A DNA stretch of 16,284 nucleotides from Alphaproteobacteria bacterium (lineage in GTDB: Bacteria; Pseudomonadota; Alphaproteobacteria; Micavibrionales; UBA2020): positions 1 through 16,284 of the forward strand of contig JAGLRU010000411.1 in NCBI GenBank assembly GCA_023136145.1, read 5' to 3'. Position numbers and translations under genes: made by a program. Positions within the stretch are counted from its first letter, which is position 1, and the number at the start of each line of letters is the position of its first letter. The notes beneath the pieces are model-generated. The model saw only the letters and a list, made by a program, of their open reading frames with translations. It ran no database searches and was not told where the DNA came from. This document shows positions 15,609 to 16,284 of the stretch, piece by piece.

Positions 15609-16037
15609 TTATTTTATGTTTTGAATAATGGCTGACTTAGTATCGCTGTACTTTTTCAATATATTCGATAAAGTCGTCGCCATCTTGGACATTCGTTCCT
15701 GTAGCATCTGAAGTTTGATTGATTCTTCTTCACTCAAATCGCTAAGGCTATCAAGTTCTTGCTCTATATTATTTATTTTGCTTTCAATTTTCAGCAACAC
15801 ATCCTCATTGGATCGTCCTATATTTCGGTCAGAAAGACGGCGTATTCGTGCTTTTTTTTGATTTGCTTTTCTGGCTACACTTTCAACATCCTGTGCCTTT
15901 GCCGTACCCGGTTCCACATTCTGTACAGAAGGCGATGACATTACCGCGGTAGAATTGGAATGTGACTTCACTGAACTGGCATCTACAGGATGTGCTACCA
16001 AAATCAAGGCTGCAATAAGTGTCAGGAAAAAACGCAT
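15609..16037 (-). CDS. Small exported coiled-coil protein of unknown function
   Basis: I do not recognise this 142-residue protein. It begins with a clear signal peptide (MRFFLTLIAALILVA, probable cleavage after VDA at residue 20). A low-complexity Ser/Val/Ala linker (about 21-55) and a basic patch (KKARIRR, about 61-67) follow. The last 65 or so residues are charged and strongly helical with heptad-like spacing (KIESKINNIEQELDSL, then LQMLQERMSKMATTLSNIL), suggesting a periplasmic coiled coil that oligomerises. It has no Cys and no lipobox. The start is well supported: AAAAAGGAG lies 8 bases upstream on the minus strand. It begins 17 bases after the recQ stop codon, so the two genes are probably co-transcribed. 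That arrangement does not by itself imply a shared function. Confidence 0.75.
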   Translation of the reverse strand: MRFFLTLIAALILVAHPVDASSVKSHSNSTAVMSSPSVQNVEPGTAKAQDVESVARKANQKKARIRRLSDRNIGRSNEDVLLKIESKINNIEQELDSLSDLSEEESIKLQMLQERMSKMATTLSNILKKYSDTKSAIIQNIK

Positions 16038-16054
16038 AAATTTGACTCCTTTTT

Positions 16055-16284
16055 CTAAACTGAGGACATCGTAACATATTGCTCAATGACTTCCAGAAAA
16101 ACACGTCCGTAACGTTCCATTTTTCTTTCTCCCATGCCGTGAACTTGTGCTAGATCGGTAAGCGAGGACGGCTTGATCGCCGCCATTTCGCGCAGAGTTT
16201 TATCGTGGAAAATAACATAGGACGGCACGTTCTGGGCTTTTGCCAATGCAAGCCGTGCAGATTTTAATGCTGCGAATAAATCCC
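16055..16284 (-). CDS. recQ: ATP-dependent DNA helicase RecQ, C-terminal HRDC domain (5' end outside window)
   Basis: The frame is open from the window edge to the TAG at 16055-16057, giving the last 75 residues. They form an HRDC domain in the form found at the end of bacterial RecQ: AALKSARLALAKAQNVP, then YVIFHDKTLREMA, PSSLTDLAQVHGMGERKMERYG and a closing helix. HRDC domains help RecQ-family helicases bind single-stranded or branched DNA during recombination and repair. The TTG at 16246 lies inside the domain and is not the start. RNase D and UvrD-like helicases also carry HRDC domains, but the YVIFHDKTLREMA and GERKxERYG wording is closest to RecQ. The small exported protein follows 17 bases downstream. 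Confidence 0.88.
   Translation of the reverse strand, partial: DLFAALKSARLALAKAQNVPSYVIFHDKTLREMAAIKPSSLTDLAQVHGMGERKMERYGRVFLEVIEQYVTMSSV

Noticed and set aside
1..16284. CRISPR arrays, tRNA or rRNA genes, phage or integrase genes
   Set aside because: No regularly spaced direct repeats, cloverleaf sequences, rRNA-like stretches or recombinase motifs were seen on either strand.

Overview
The window reads as part of a Gram-negative chromosome. It holds outer-membrane export machinery (a TolC-type channel and an autotransporter barrel) and has AT-rich coding sequence outside one gene. The autotransporter resembles rickettsial OmpB/Sca proteins, and the fused AmmeMemoRadiSam protein and RecQ tail would also fit an alphaproteobacterium. 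That placement is an inference and is not proven here. Coding density is high and no gene-free stretch reaches 300 bases. The largest gaps are 4133-4253, 6090-6184, 12404-12531 and 15472-15608.

Bases 1-12403 form one plus-strand run of eight closely spaced genes. It opens with the 3' end of a large RTX-type secreted protein (1-690). A complete type I secretion system follows: ABC transporter (721-2832), HlyD-type adaptor (2837-4132) and TolC-type outer membrane channel (6878-8302). Between adaptor and channel lie two genes that do not belong to a minimal type I system: a MotA/TolQ/ExbB-like channel protein with a long cytoplasmic tail (4254-6089) and a MotB/ExbD-like partner with a degenerate OmpA-like domain (6185-6859). 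This gene set matches the parts list of the Salmonella SPI-4 giant-adhesin system (SiiA-F). The likely reading is a proton-motive-force-assisted type I system for a large surface adhesin.

The run continues with a TPR plus GT9-like glycosyltransferase protein (8317-9795), which could modify the adhesin. It ends with a single 862-residue protein joining all three AmmeMemoRadiSam modules: radical SAM, Memo and AMMECR1 (9815-12403). Whether this last gene works with the secretion system or is only co-located cannot be settled from sequence.

After a 128-base gap with a possible promoter comes a 979-residue classical autotransporter (12532-15471). On the minus strand, converging on it, are a small exported coiled-coil protein (15609-16037) and, just upstream of that, the C-terminal HRDC domain of RecQ (16055 to the window edge).
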